From Maylandia zebra (lineage: Eukaryota; Chordata; Actinopteri; Cichliformes; Cichlidae): DNA of 64,000 nt. Location of the stretch: positions 18,861,560 through 18,925,559 of the forward strand of contig NC_135177.1 in the NCBI RefSeq assembly GCF_041146795.1, read 5' to 3'. The notes beneath the pieces are model-generated. The model ran no database searches and had not been told where the DNA came from. It saw nothing but the letters and a program-made list of their open reading frames with translations. The position numbers and the translations under genes were made by a program. The stretch's first letter is position 1; each line of letters starts with the position of its first letter. Positions 28,502 to 42,289 of this stretch are shown piece after piece.

Positions 28502-31500
28502 CTAGACGGACCCTTTGTGGTCCTGTTCTATTGGCACAGAGTAGATCCTGAGGAGAGACAGAGTAAGAGAGAGAGAAGAGACCACAGGAGGGGGTGAGGT
28601 GAAGCAGGTTAAAAGCAAAATTTCACCATTAAAGGTATTTTTAGAAAACGTCTGGAGATGCACAAGAAGCGTCTCTGTGTGGCGGAGTTCAGGAAACGGC
28701 ATGTCTGCTGAGTGCTACAGGGCTTTGACAGGTGCACAGTGACTGCATCACCTCAGAACACAGCTCATCCCCAGGTGGGACTTATAAACCTGGCAAGGCA
28801 CTGTTGATCCAACAAGCCAGAGGTTGCTGTGTGATTAAGCCTCTTTTCAACAGAGCGATCAGTCAGCACCAAACACTGCCAGAGCTGACTGCAGCCCCAG
28901 GAGGCAGCCAGTAATCCTGCAGAGGAATTTAACCCTTGCACATCGACTTGGGGATCCGCTCTGCGACAGCTGTTCGCTGCTGCTTTAAAGATCTTTGAAG
29001 CCCGATTTGACCTCCATGACCCCTCTGACCCAACCTGCACATCACATTACATAACACCTCCAGGACAAAAGAAATTGATTACACTGCAAAATGTTCTCCA
29101 ACAGAGGAGGAAAAAAACCCCCCCCAAAAAAAAAAAAAAAAACCAAAACAACAGAGAGAGTCTCTCAGTTTAACTGGTTTAGGCTGTTCTGCTGTCTGAT
29201 TGCCGTTGGCCAACTGTTGTCATTGAGTCAGTCTCATGTTTACCCCGTTGCGTTATTTCTGACTAGAGGTGTCTACTTAGGCCTCAGCTCATGAGGTAAG
29301 CTTTTGAACAGGTTAAGTCCTGTCCCATTCGGTCATATAGACCTAGGGGCCCTGCCTTAAGGTTATTGTTTGATTGCTAAAAAGGTAAGGTGTGGTGTGT
29401 TCACTGGTGGTGGCGTAGGACTCAGACTGTGTTACTAATTGCTGTGCAAGTCCAGACAGGCTCAAATGGGTGGATGCAGCTTACAATTTTGTTTTTTCTC
29501 TAGTTTTCAAGCTGACGAGTTGGATTAAATGGGACAAATCGGCAAGGGAGCCAGAAAGGCTGTTACCCACCCGACTGGTTTTGTTACTCGAAGGCCGACT
29601 TAGCGTAAAGAAAAACATGAATTTTTAAAAACGCTGCCACAGTATGCACAACGGACATAAGGAGAATATGCATACAGCGTTTTTCTTGAGCACTGAAGTA
29701 CATAAAAGATGCAAAGAAAATAGTCAGAAAATGGTCTAATTCTTACCCCTGCTCCTGCTGCTGCATCTTGCGCTTCACTATCAATATGGCTGCAAGTAAA
29801 CGAAGAAAAAAAAGAAAGAAAACAAATAAGGTCAACGCTCCACAAGAGAAAAGTTCACATTTGTTTAAGAATTAAAAGCTGCACAAAGCACACAGAAACT
29901 ATGCTGACTCCAGCCAAGCACTGGAGGGCTTTAAAGGAATATATTTGTCACCTGTGGAAATGCAAAAGGCTTTATTTCAAGGAAACGTAGAGTACTTACT
30001 GACAACTGCTGCGACCGAAAGAGCCAACACCACCCCCGCTATAACTATTATAATCATGTAGCCCTCATCTGAAAGACCAAAAAAAAAAAAAAAAAAGGAA
30101 TCAGCACAATGACATTATGAATCACTTGCAAATGTTGACATTTAAAATCATTTTTATACATTACTATATATAAATAATTACAATTCAGATACTTCTTACC
30201 ACTGTTGCCCTCCACACCAGTGGTTTTGCCTGGCCCAGCATTTAGATTCAAATTGGCTGAAGCTTCTGGAAAGTTACAAAGAGAAATGTCAAAATGTCCA
30301 CACGCGCGCACACACAAACACACACACTTTCTACAAATGAAATTTCCCTAATTTATCTGCACATTTTGACTCGTGTGCTGCTTGAGAAATTGAAATGCAC
30401 TTTAAAGGAAATGAACAAAAGATTTAAGCCTATGTACGTGTGTCTACAAGGAGAGGAAAAGAGTACTTGGGGCTTCAAAAAGAATTGTAGCCATTTTCAG
30501 AAATGCTGCTTCTCCACTTGGCAGGCAGGCCGTTGTAAACAGATCTGTAAGTCTATCAAATGTCTATCAAAGCGAAGATGAGGAGTGACGGAAAAGCGGA
30601 TGGTGAGACAACGAGAATGCCAGTGTTGATTAGCTGACCGACAGGATGACGGAGATGTTGACGTGTTCATTGGCCTTTCAGCACAATCCACAGGGCCCCC
30701 TCTACAGAGCTAATTGATTCTATTCAGGCCGTAATGGTTGAGGGGAGCTAAAAGCCAACTGGGGCCACAGCTTAGTGGAGTAGAACAACCTATATACTAT
30801 ACAGACTTACTGACAATAACAGAGGCCATAACCTTCATATACCGGCTTCTGTGCAGCTGTCAGTATAGTGCATGTGTATGAAATAGAGACACAGAGTAGG
30901 GCAACAAACTCACCACGTTCCACATAATCCTCGTCATCTGGGTCTGCGGGGGGGGAAAAAAAAAAAAAAAAAAAAAGGGGACAAATGAGACGTCTGTTCA
31001 GTCAGTGCAGAAATGCAGGTTCTCACTATGACCGCCTTCTTATATTAACAGTGTAAGAGTTCTTAAATTGTACAACAGTGAGGATACAGACAACACTTTG
31101 AATCTTTTAGCAACACTATTGATCGTGGTTGTGGTGGTGATAAGGGGTGGGAATATAAAATCAGTTTGAGGCCAAGAGGCCCGAGAGGAAAAAATGAAAA
31201 CTATAAACAAGAATCAATATTGTAACACAGGGAAGCTAAACCTTATGAGAACACTAAACAATAAGACTGCAAACAAGAACAACGCGGCCTTAAAAACAAC
31301 TTCAACTGTGAGCAAATAATAAAACTCTAAATGAGGAAGAAGAGCTTTAAGTGGTAGCCACCATACAACAATTACCAGGAGTGGAGATAGATATGGAAAA
31401 TTATAACCCACCATTACACACGGGGCTGATTTATACAGCTATATCATGTTTTTAATGATATTCTATTTCATATCATATTTCTATTTTACAAGGGGGGAAT

Positions 31501-32391
31501 GAATAAATAAATAAATCAATAAATCACTTGTTCCCTCTGACTACGCTTACCCGGAGTCAAAACAAGGATCAACACTTAGGCGACAACGACAGCACATGAA
31601 AAACACGTTGAAGCAGCTAAATGACTTCAGAATATTTAAGCCTAGTAATTCTTCTCAAAACACATTAATAGGCCATTCACCGTCATGCACGGGTGTGGTC
31701 GGCCTGCTGATCCGAGCGCTTAATTCTAAGTGAAATGAATTAATGTGTCAGACTGATTCCTAAAGTGACAGGCTGCAAAAAACAATTTGTTCCATAGGCG
31801 ATGCAGTAAAAGTACTACTGGACAAAATATGGCTTACATACCATCAGCTGATCCTTCAAGTTCTGAAGAGTTACGAAATGCTTGCAGAGCTGAAACAGTG
31901 AGATACACATTTTCAAACATTTTATTATTCAAAACAGTTATTGGTGATATCAAAGGAGGCACTCAGCGTGTAGCACGCAGATGAAGACTCAGTCGGTTTA
32001 ACTGCATACTTGTACTTCATGTACGTCACAGAGTCTCCTGTCACCTGTTCATTTATGACATCTTCCATATCAAAGAAAGCACAGCCATGGGCTTGCTGCT
32101 ATAAACTTCATGCATGTTTTTATTACTTATTATTGTTCAAGTGTGTCCAATAGGCAGAAAAAAAAAAAAAAAAAAAAAAAGGAAATCAACAGTGACTGCA
32201 CGCATTAACCTTGTTGAGGATGACACAGACACATACACATATGCAGGTAGTTGAGGAAAACAGGAGCTGGCACAGGGATGCATAGACCCTGATTAGATGC
32301 TTATCACCTGAAAGAGTCAAAGATATGAGAACTTACCAGCAGCAGAAGCTGGCAGAAGTAGCAGCAGACATAGACACAGCAATCGCATCAT
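28502..32391 (-). CDS. Small type I transmembrane protein, unidentified
   Basis: I do not recognise this gene. Seven coding exons, read on the minus strand, join in frame: 32391-32337, 31889-31842, 30943-30914, 30265-30200, 30068-30000, 29789-29747, 28547-28502 (stop TAG), giving 118 residues. Seen: a signal peptide (residues 1-18, MMRLLCLCLLLLLPASAA), a short ectodomain of about 52 residues with one N-glycosylation sequon (NSS) and an acidic patch DPDDEDY, no cysteines after the signal peptide, a transmembrane helix at about 71-94 (IIIVIAGVVLALSVAAVV), then KRKMQQQEQ and a short tail GIYSVPIEQDHKGSV. All seven exons have consensus splice sites and conserve frame. An acceptor (CCCCTGCAG) just upstream of the ATG shows a separate 5' UTR exon. 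The layout resembles small adaptor- or Crumbs3-like membrane proteins, but the tail lacks ERLI. The gene is convergent with the FXYD gene. Confidence 0.82.
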
Positions 32392-33109
32392 CTTCAAATG
32401 CTGCAGGGGAAAAGAAAAAAAAAAAGACACGAAGTTAAAAATATCTGCTATTAATATTCAGTCACTGATATGTGTGAAAGCTTGGTGTTTTTTGGTTTAG
32501 AGACTGAGTGAGATTGAAAGCTGAAGTGCTGTCTATTACTGGGGTCTTGCCTGGCATTCTGAGTGCTGCTAGTCAGTGGAAAACTACAAATTTTGAGGCA
32601 GGCAGTTCTTGCGCTACTTTAACAAGTTTTAAAGGCATGCGTGCATAACTAGATTGCAATCCTAGATGGGTGGTGTCAACAGGTGTTCCCCCCTCATGAT
32701 ACCCAACAGAAGGAAGAAAAACAAACAAACAAAAAAACCCAACGTTCTAACGATTCTGACACACTCAGCTAGCAACAAGTGCCTATTCATCATTTTCCAA
32801 CCCTCATGCAAAGCCTTTGGACCAAGGCAAGAAAACAAGATTGAGCAAGAAAGGTGTCCATGAAGAGGTTCACTGACAAAACAAAAAGGAAACTGTGGAG
32901 ATACAGAAAATCATTTTACTGCTACAATACAACATTGCATTAATAATATATCCCACAGCCTTGATATTGCATTGAAGATGTTTATTAAAGCTATTGCCAC
33001 CACTTTAACCTTTTTATTACAGATGCAGCTATAATTATTTTATACACATTGCATGTTTGTGCTCATTCAGTGTTGATGCTCAGTCTATTAAAGAAGGTTT
33101 TAAGCTTTG

Positions 33110-33591
33110 TGAAGCGCTATGTCTTCACAATCTATTGTGTAGGTGACTTGGCGCATAGAAGGATAAACAGCATACACGCTTACAACACACATATAATCCA
33201 GAAACCTGCCAGGCCAAAGGCCTGAAATTCATTTAGCTTCTAACTGCATTTCAGTTTGCTTAGTAACAGATGGCAGAAGACCAGTTAAGAAAAGGACAAG
33301 CCCTTAGAGACCATATAGGCTTGAAATTTATTGCCATGTATGGAAGGTGTTATAAGAGGAACTTCTGTGTACCATTTACTGCAATCGATGTATTCGATGT
33401 GTAATTGATGCAAGAAGGGGCATGAACCCTGATGTTATAAAATCATTTTCAAGTGTATTCTTAGCAGGAGATGTGTGCTGATGTGATGCTGCATACTTGC
33501 TGCGTGTGTTTTAATAAACTCATTGTTTGATTGCACTCTCCTGGGCCTCTGTTGGTTTGTTTCATTGCTCAACATTTTCAAACTCGTGACA
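33110..33591 (+). mobile_element. Possible solo LTR
   Basis: TTATAAAATCA (about 33435) is followed by TTTTAATAAACTC (33510-33522) and a GCACTCTCCTGGGCCTC stretch, then an end GTGACA. The order and spacing resemble the U3-R-U5 of a retroelement LTR. No partner LTR, internal coding region or clear target duplication was seen. Confidence 0.33.
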
Positions 33592-36187
33592 AAACTAATA
33601 AATGTATTTCTTATTTATTTAGTGCATCCTGCCAAGCATTAGGTTACTATTGTCATCCTAATTGGAGGGGGAAACAAATATGAGCTCAGTTTAATTTCAT
33701 TTCCTTCTACCTTAATCTGGTCATTGACACCGAGTGACAAATACATTTTCCATGATGGTGTTCTTGTTTTTTTTGTATGGTACGTTGTTATTTTTGAGGA
33801 GGAGAAAAAAAACAAAAAAAACATCCATGTCGGAACTTCCTCATGGCAGAGGGCCCAAAAACAAACGCCATCTCTATTCCCTTTTAAAACCATGTAGATG
33901 TGAAACGCAGGTGTTCTTGACGTGCCAAACAAAGCCCCAGCTGTGTCCAACACAAAGTGGATGCAGATATTTTTAAATGGAAAAACCATGAGAATGACCT
34001 TTCTCCCACTCAGTGTCCCGGATGTAGCCTTCATGGCGCGGTTCAGTCACTCAAAAATTGGCATGCGGTCAGGAACCAATAGTCATTCATGCAGCGTTTA
34101 ATACTGTACACAGAAACACTGCAGTTCTCCCACTGACCTTTGTGTCACATGTTACACAGTAGGCGCCCCTTCATTGTTAGCCTTCCCCATTGTGTGCTTA
34201 TTTCCTTAGCTGTGAGGGAAGAACTGAGGTGACCTGCATTGTGAAGGTGTAGATTATGAAACACTAAGGGGCGCCTACCCCAGCACTTAGTCACTTACTA
34301 TATCCTACACTAGCACAATTTAAGGAAGTAGTCCACGATGATCTCTGATTAGTAGCACCAATTCCAAATATGGTGAATGAAAGTGAATAAGATGCAGGGG
34401 GGCAATAAGAAACGGGATTAGCAGACATCACTTCTTTATGCAATACGCTTTTGGACAGATTAATGAGAGATCTACCCAACACTTAATTCTGCCATGTATA
34501 ATCTCATCTATAAATACTGTTATGCCAGTCGAAAACTGTAGTCTCTCATGTGAGACAAATATCTATAATGTAGGGCAGCATCATGAAGTATTTGGACTGA
34601 TTATATTGGAAAAGAGATGTTAATCACACAACTGATTTGAGCGAGAGTGTGCTGTGTGCAGGCCTCTTAAACAGCTGAAGAAAATCTCCAAACGCAGCCA
34701 ACCTAAAAAGCTGCAAATACAATCCCCTTCTGTGTATCCAATTTGCTTTTCAGAGTCGCACTGGGCAAAATAATAAGCTGATCCAATTTGGAAATATTTA
34801 TCATCCCAGTCCACTGCTTCTCTATCAAAACAGCTCCTGAATAATATTTACCCCCATTTTCCCCTCCTTTTTTCAAATTGAGTAATATATTCTTGCATAT
34901 CTGAATTACAACTGAATTTGCTCTTTTACACCACACCCAATTTGCCACATATAATAACCGGGGGATAACTTGTAAAGTGCATATGCCAGCTGCCGTCTAG
35001 CTACAGGTGCAAAGATCGTACACAATAAATGAAGAAATCAACAAATCATCAAAGTACAGTGCGGTGCTGCATGACAGGCATATACACTGTGCTGCTGATG
35101 CTGCAGGGGGAATATGTCTTGGTTTTGTTTTAGTTCCCCTAATGCAGTTTGACAGGATTAACCCTGAACATCATACCTGTCTAGCCACATTAGCAGACCT
35201 AAGAGCACCAAAAATCTTGTTTACCAGAGTTAATTTGGAACAAATGTTTTTGACTCCCTCCAACCCATCCAATTTCATCTGTAACAGCGAAACAGATGCA
35301 CAAACAGAAGTTTAGTGCAAGTGCATAAACTTAACTGCAGTGGCGACCATCTCTTATCTGCTCACACAGATAACAGCCCTCTGCTCGTTCCACTGTGCAC
35401 CTTGACAAGGCTCTGATACGAACGATAACAATCAAAGTGGGCAAAAATATCAGAATTTCTTCCATGTAAAGTGTTAACAGGAAACCAAATGCAAGAAAAA
35501 CTGAACGATAGGACACAACTGCAACGAAAAAGGAAAAAAAAAAAACCTTTACCATCATTCTGATAATGTGTTATTGCTTAAACCAACTTGGTATATGAGA
35601 GCTTGCGTGGAAGAGAAAAGGCACTGAGATTGTTCGTTATTCTTCCCCATTTATTTTCCCAGAAGTGGATGCTTATTCTGGTTCGGCGAAGACTGAAAAT
35701 ATTTTTATTGAAATGTTTACTCAGCTCTGCCAACGGTGCAGCAGCTGTTTATCTAAGTGAAGTTGATGCTGTTCCTTTTTTCCTCCCCCCTCTCTTCTAT
35801 AGCATACTGCAGTCCCACTGGACCACAAACAAAGTGACAATGAAAGTAATGATAAAAGAAAAAGAATCAAATAAAGCAAAACTCACAATAACTCAGTCGG
35901 TTCCGTGCATACCAGTGAGAAATCCACTACGGGCAGACAACAAGTATGACAACTACACAGCTATTTCCAATACAGTGTTAGACTGTGGGTGACTTCTTGA
36001 GCATCAGGTCGTACAGCTAAGAGTAAAACAACTAAGAGGATATGAGTGTGTGACTGGCTGTGGGGCTCCGCCGTCTTAGAGACTCATATCCTGTATTTGG
36101 CCTCCCTTTCTGCCTGTGTTTGTGTGCAAAAACATAAAACCGGTTAGCACCCAGTGGAATGAGCAGGTATAATTCCACAGCTGCACA

Positions 36188-36191
36188 AAAA

Positions 36192-36229
<38 letters not shown>
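36188..36229. repeat. Poly-A tract, about 40 bp
   Basis: An almost pure A run, interrupted near its start. It could be the tail of a retrotransposed sequence, but no element was recognised beside it. Confidence 0.9.
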
Positions 36230-36231
<2 letters not shown>

Positions 36232-37079
36232 CAGGTGCATTTTAACCTTTGCTCTGACCAGGGCATCAACAACCTGAATAAGGACAAACAGTACACCGGG
36301 CACATACTCTTCAGCTTTACTTTTATCTGATGGAGATAAAGCTGTTGTTCTGTTTTGTTAACACTATCACAAGACCTATCCTGGTCACATCGAGGGTTTT
36401 CAAAATCCAACCTATCTGAAATGCATTGTCAGGAAACAAGCAACACAAAATCTCTCTCTCACCATCTTCTTTTTTTTTGTGAGCAAAAACTTTCTGCAAG
36501 ATCAAGATTTGATACCTGTGCTCTACCTCTGACAAGCCCTGCAAGCAACCTGATTAAGAACAGTGGGGAAAAGACACTGTTATTTGTTTGCAGATTAATT
36601 TTTAAGACAAAAAACAGACTCACTCGCACTGGTATGAAAGCAGCACACAGAGAAAGTGAGGTAAGGGGTGCTGAAGTGTCCCAAGAAAGGAAAAAAGAAA
36701 TCAAACTTTCTTTTTTTTGAAAAGCACCTGTTTCTCTATGGAAGAAGCCTGCTGATTTGAACTGATGATAAAATTACAGTACTGATGCTGACTCACTGCG
36801 TGATCAGCTACTGTTAAGAATCAAGTATGTCTCAATCAACATCTAAAAAAATAAAAACAAAAGAAATAATAATAATTAAAATGACAGGTATACAACAATC
36901 TACACGAACTTAGCAAAGACAATAAGACTGTGAAGCTGGCTGATTTCCTGTAGCATTTGAATACTAAAAATCGCACCTTGTGAAACGTTTAAAAATCCAG
37001 TGACCTACCAATGCGAGAGACAGACCATTTCAAAACACACACTCCGACTGTGGAATATGGAGCGGTTTTTGTAATAATA

Positions 37080-37600
37080 TCCTTGTGTATCCCTTAAAGT
37101 GGCGGACTCACGGCAGACGTCTACCGATCAGATGAGTAAATCGCGGGGGCCGAGTGTGTAACAGGAAACCCTTTTCTGCTGTGTAGGCCACGATCAGGGC
37201 AAGCTTCTTCTTTTCTCTCTCAGTCTCCCTGACCTACAAGGGGGATTCACTGTCAACTCATTTAGAGCTAAACTACTAGCTGAACACTTGGAGTTTTAGT
37301 TGGCGGAAAGCACCTTCGCCTCTCTCGTTCTTGTTCCTCAGAGCTGTCAAGAAGTGAGTTTCCTGAAAACGAGTGGGGGTTAAACGTAATGTGGCAAAGA
37401 AGAACTTGCCCCCGGTTTGGTAATGATGGTTTTGTTTAAACTGAAACTAAAAGCTGCAACGGGAGGGGAGCGAAAACAAAACACTTACAGCACTTATGAT
37501 CAGACAGTTAGTTGGCTCGGAGTTATTCAGCCACTGATTACGACCACACGCGCGCGGCTGATTGACAGCCTCGCGCGCGCCACTGCACCAAGCACAGGTG
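37080..37600 (-). promoter_or_regulatory. Candidate CpG-rich promoter / first exon region of the minus-strand gene
   Basis: CpG density is clearly higher here than around it (GTGGCGG, TCGCGGGGGCCG, CGCGCGCGGC, CTCGCGCGCGCC between 37091 and 37580). The minus-strand coding exon at 32391 needs an upstream 5' UTR exon, and no other CpG-rich DNA lies between. The transcription start was not located. Confidence 0.4.
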
Positions 37601-39336
37601 TGTTAGCTCAGCCTGAATCTAAGCTTTTCCTCGTCCAGTTGTATGTTGCATAAGCTTTATTGTTTTGTTTTTTAAAGGAAAATCGCTAATATCTCAATGT
37701 GTTTAAATTCACTTTGTACTTTCGCACCAGTTGGCGCCACCTGGTTTGATCGTGCTCGGCTGTACTTAACAATCATTCAAAGGTCGCTTGTGCGAACAGT
37801 TACAGTCTGCCTGTTGTTTTTATTTTTAGCAGGCTAGTGCTTCGTTTACTTAAGGTTTAGCTTGCAGTAGCTGTTTTGCTTACACTTCTGTTGCCTCCCT
37901 TGAGTCATTTGTCTAGATTTGAATGACCAGTTCCCTCAGAAATAAAAAAAAAAAAAAGAAAAAAAAAAAGAAAAGTGATATTTAAAAAAGAAAAGAAACG
38001 GAAGTCGTATTAACTGGTGTCCCGATGAGAACGCTTTGTTTTATACGCTTGACTTGTACTTTAAAAACAGAGCCACCACACCGATAAGCAGTTTGCATTT
38101 CTTACCATAATAATGCTAAAAAAATAAAATAATAGCAACAATTTGAGTTTCATTACGTTTCCCAGCTATTTGCAATAAAAAGGCATACAGTACAAAAGTA
38201 TGCAGGGAGCTAACATGTAGGGAACAAATGTGCAGTTTCAGTAAGCAAAACTCAGGTAGAATATTGGCTGCGAGGTGAACTTACATTTAAATGAGTTGTT
38301 CAGTTGTTTCGATACTCTGCTGGTATGTTGTTGCTCGCTCTCCAAGATCCTTGTTATCATGGAAACTGCCAGAGTGTGTGCACATTAATACAGGTGTAGT
38401 CAGCCAACAAACTTCGTCATTGGCTGCTGAGCTTGTGGAAATTTGACACCACTTATCTTATCTGTTCTACAACTTGACTTGCTATGCAGATTGTGAAACT
38501 TGCTCGGTGCTCCAAGTGAATAGGAGTACAGTGATCACATTAGCGCCAGTGTGTTGTTTGTGCTCATAAAATCATCTGCTGCTGTCAGGGTAGTTCATCT
38601 TTGTTTCTTAATCGTGTTATTGTTTCCTCCATGTGCATGTTTCCTGCAGCTGGGATGCAGGAGCATATTCAAATGTTTATTATTGAATCTAAAGTGTAAT
38701 TCAATTTTATGTTCTCCTCTGCAGGCCTGTCAGAAGCCAGTAGCTATTGGTAGTGAGTTTTCTGTTTATTCTTCTCCCCTCATAATGACCCTGCAGCCTG
38801 TCATTGCCAAAGGGAATGACCAACAATGACTTCTACCACATTCCCAGTGTGACATTTCTCCGTGGCCTGTCACAGCCCTGTTAGCATTTTGTCTCTGGAC
38901 CGGTTGCAACAACAGCTTACTTCGTGACGTGTCCTCCTGCAGGACTAACTATCCTATTAGTGCTCACTTTCCTAACTAGACTGCTGCCAGCTCAATGGTG
39001 ATCACTAGCTCAGGTCTCACATTAGTGTCCTTAAACTGCTGGGATCATGCAGATCTTTAATCCTGTCTCCCTTTACGACAGTGCTCTTCATGTGATTGCC
39101 TCTTTTTCTCATAGGTCAATACTGACTTTAGACAGTTGTCTAAAGTATGGCTTTTGTCCAGTGGCTGCAAAGAAACCAGGGAAGGTTTAATGGATCATGG
39201 ATCATGACATGGATCACCTGCAGTTAATGTTCCAGATGAGCATGGGGAAGAATGTGATATGAAGTGACACAGAGCATACAGCCTTCACAAGAAGCACAAA
39301 AAAGAAAAAAATGTGTGAATATTCAAAGATTGTCAC
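37601..39336. other. Gene-less intergenic DNA
   Basis: A-rich tract at 37945-37975; otherwise no exon, RNA gene or recognised repeat was seen. Confidence 0.5.
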
Positions 39337-40284
39337 CAGTGTTGGTCAAGTTACTTGAAAAAAGTAATCAGTAACTAATTACTGATTACTCCCCCCAAAG
39401 AGTAATTCCGTCATTTTACTGATTACTTATTTTCAAAAGTAATTAATTACTTAGTTACTTAGTTAGTTACGATTTACAACCTGAATAGGTAATAAAGCAA
39501 TAGCTCTTTCAGCCCAATTCTACTTTTTCTGCATAATCCATCATACAAAATGTAATCAAATGGAAAAGTTTCTTTTTAAAACTTGGTTTATTAGTTTTTA
39601 TCTTTTAACTTTATGTATCAAGCAAAAATGTAATTATATGCAACATTCTCTGACTGGAAGAAATTTGTTTAACATTTAAACCTATTTTCTGCACATTCCA
39701 GCACATAAAATAAAATATTATTTTTGTGTTTACACTCAGTCTTTCAAATAAATGCAAGTGAAACACAGCAGAAATTTAAAAAAAAAATCAAAGACTCCTG
39801 TTGCTCTATTTTCACCTGTATAGCAGGCGGATGTTTGCCTTGGTGCAGGTGTGCCGCAGTGGTCAGTGGAAGAATCCGCAAGTTTGTCTGTGAATTTCCC
39901 ATTCCGTGGTAGCGCACTCGGTGCTTGCTCGGAAGTTAAGGGGTTTTTTTCGCTGTAAAGAGAAGTTTTCTTCCCACGGAATCAAAGTCAAAGTAAGGTC
40001 AGTACTTCCATGCTTTAAACGCTGCACGCTCATACTCTCTCCCGCACTCGATATATTATCCATTGTTGATCTGCACACAGCTGTCGCCACAAACGTCGCA
40101 CTCGCTTACGTCATTGTCATGAGACACTCGCAAAAAAATCACGGTTTTAGTAACGCAGTAACGCAGCGTGCTTACGGGAAAGTAACAGTAATCTAATTAA
40201 ATTTTTTGCAATAGTAATCCCTTACTTTACTCATTACTTGAAAGAAGTAATCGGATTACAGTAACGCGTTACTGCCCATCTCTG
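39337..40284. mobile_element. Non-autonomous hAT transposon (MITE-like), 948 bp
   Basis: The ends are CAGTGTTGGTCAAG at left and, reversed, CAGAGATGGGCAGTAACG at right. The element is flanked on both sides by the same 8 bp, ATTGTCAC (39329-39336 and 40285-40292). An 8-bp target duplication with CAG...CTG ends is the hAT signature. The subterminal parts are rich in AGTAACT/GTAATC words on both sides. No transposase frame is present. Confidence 0.92.
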
Positions 40285-40429
40285 ATTGTCACTATGCTGA
40301 AAACAGGTGATAGACTTATGTGAGACTATCACATAAAACCACAAGAACAAACTTTAGCTTCCATTTTTTTCTACTTGTTCTGTTAACTTAGCAATGAAAC
40401 TGGAACACTTCAAAACACACACACATATA

Positions 40430-40467
40430 CACGTGTGTGTATGTATGTATATATATATTTATTTATG

Positions 40468-40502
<35 letters not shown>
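40430..40502. repeat. (TATG)n/(TA)n simple repeat
   Basis: GTATG/TATA units followed by a run of about 12 AT units. Confidence 0.9.
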
Positions 40503-40504
<2 letters not shown>

Positions 40505-41395
40505 CCTTCTCATGCTATTTGATGCATGAAACAATCTGCACACATTGCATGTGTTGTATATCAAAAAGCAGAACCATTACTGTTAAAATCATGTCCCACA
40601 GGCATACTCTATGTCTCACATTTAATTTGTAAAGATATGGTCACCATATTTACACCCAAAGCAGCTCAAGCTTCTGTGGCTCAAAGATAACCTCTCAAAA
40701 AGCTGTGGGCATTGTTATTTGACTTTGCATGCACCTGGGGATTGCCTGTACCTTCTCCCTCCAATGTTGAACAACAAGAATAAGTTCCAGTTTCCTGTTG
40801 GCAGTGACTAGTGTCAACTCTGCACATCATCACCTGCACTTGGCAGAGGAATGTGCTTCTTATTTGTAGTGCTTTAAACTTCATCCCAGTTATGACTTAA
40901 GATAAAATCAGCAGAACTGGTGACAGTTCTGATCAACATGTTTACTTCAGAAAGTAGAACGGACAACAGCCCTCCCCACCTTCTGTAGAATATACATGCC
41001 AGATTAAGTATTTGTAAGATTTCAGTGGAACGACTTAAACTGACATTATCAATACGTTAACGCAGAAGATTCTAATCTGGTGGTAAATTCATTCTCTAGT
41101 TCTCTTCACGAACATATCCTGATGCTAGGACACTGCATGAGCACAGTGAACAGATAACATTTAAAACCAGTTGACCCACTGATGTAGGTGTATGCAAAAC
41201 AGCTGTTGTTACTGATAGATCTATAGTGGCGTGCTAACTTTATGGTGACTTCGTTAATTTGTGTTGCATGAAAATTTTAAACTCTATGAAATGTAAAAAT
41301 AAAAACGAGCCTTGACACATGTGGTAAACCACTCAGATGAATCATGCTCTGCGTGCAGTATCTTTCTATTTCGTGTTTAATGGAAGAGATATATA
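40503..41395. other. Anonymous AT-rich DNA
   Basis: No exon-like or repeat structure was recognised in this stretch. Confidence 0.4.
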
Positions 41396-41800
41396 TCCTC
41401 CACAGAGACTGTATCTACATTAGACATTGGTCTATATTGACATAATATCATCCCACACGCAGTTGCTGGAAATGACGATGTAAATCATCGTGATGCAAAA
41501 TATCTCATTTCACCACATCCCAAATTTGCTCTGTTGGTTTGAGATCTGATGATTTTGGACACCATTTGAGTTCAGTGAGCGCACAAGACACAAGACAAGA
41601 CTCCAGTTTAACATGAATTGAGGTTTGTGTCATGGCCTATTATTCGACTGGAAGCAACCATCAGATGGGTACACAGTGGACATTAACAGATGGACATGGT
41701 CACCAACAATACTTCAGTAGGATTGACAAAGTGGTATAGTATGGTGTCACTCTCTCCCTCCACAACATGCAGAACACCATCAGGGTCTTTAATATTGCCA
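41396..41800 (-). mobile_element. Decayed Tc1/mariner-like transposon fragment
   Basis: The plus strand around 41500-41580 (ATCCCAAATTTGCTCTGTTG, then GATCTGATGATTTTGGACACC) resembles the reverse complement of the D-x-N-P-x-E region of fish mariner-type transposases. All frames are broken. Limits are approximate. Confidence 0.45.
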
Positions 41801-42289
41801 TAGTTAAAAATAACGATCACATTCGAATAAGCAATGCTGGGCATGCAATGGGCCACTCAAACTATATCTAAATATATTTAGTTCTTTTAGACATCACTTT
41901 TGGTTTAGCTCTGCATTATCTCGGAAGCATCATGAGCATTGCCCTGTGTGGTTTCTGTGGAGATATATTACATAGATCTTCAGATGGCATAATTTCATTT
42001 AATGGCACTGATAAGACTGATTGTGGATTTTACCCTCCCGTGGGTGATTAAAAGTGCCAAAGGGTCTTTTAATTGGCACTGAAATCTTGTTGTCTCATGT
42101 GCAGTGTTCAACCAAAGCCAGGGCAAAAGCTTTTCCTTGCAATAAAGGCATCTCTTTGCAGTCTGTTGCAAAATACTGATTAAACTTGCATATTCCTCTT
42201 CATCCTGGACAATTTTTGCCATAATCTTGGAACCAGAATCCTAAAATGGAGAATCATCTTCAAGTCCTTAACAATTTTTGAGGAAAAGC

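Larger units (their letters stand above)
32401..37080 (-). other. Probable first intron of the minus-strand gene
   Basis: The stretch from the 5' acceptor of coding exon 1 to the CpG-richer zone near 37.1 kb carries no recognised exon. It contains poly-A tracts (36188-36229), an LTR-like stretch near 33.1-33.6 kb and anonymous AT-rich DNA. The intron call depends on the promoter being at 37 kb. Confidence 0.4.

Noticed and set aside
35588..35992. 134-codon plus-strand open frame
   Set aside because: Composition and sequence show no domain or family; it lies in a probable intron of the opposite-strand gene.
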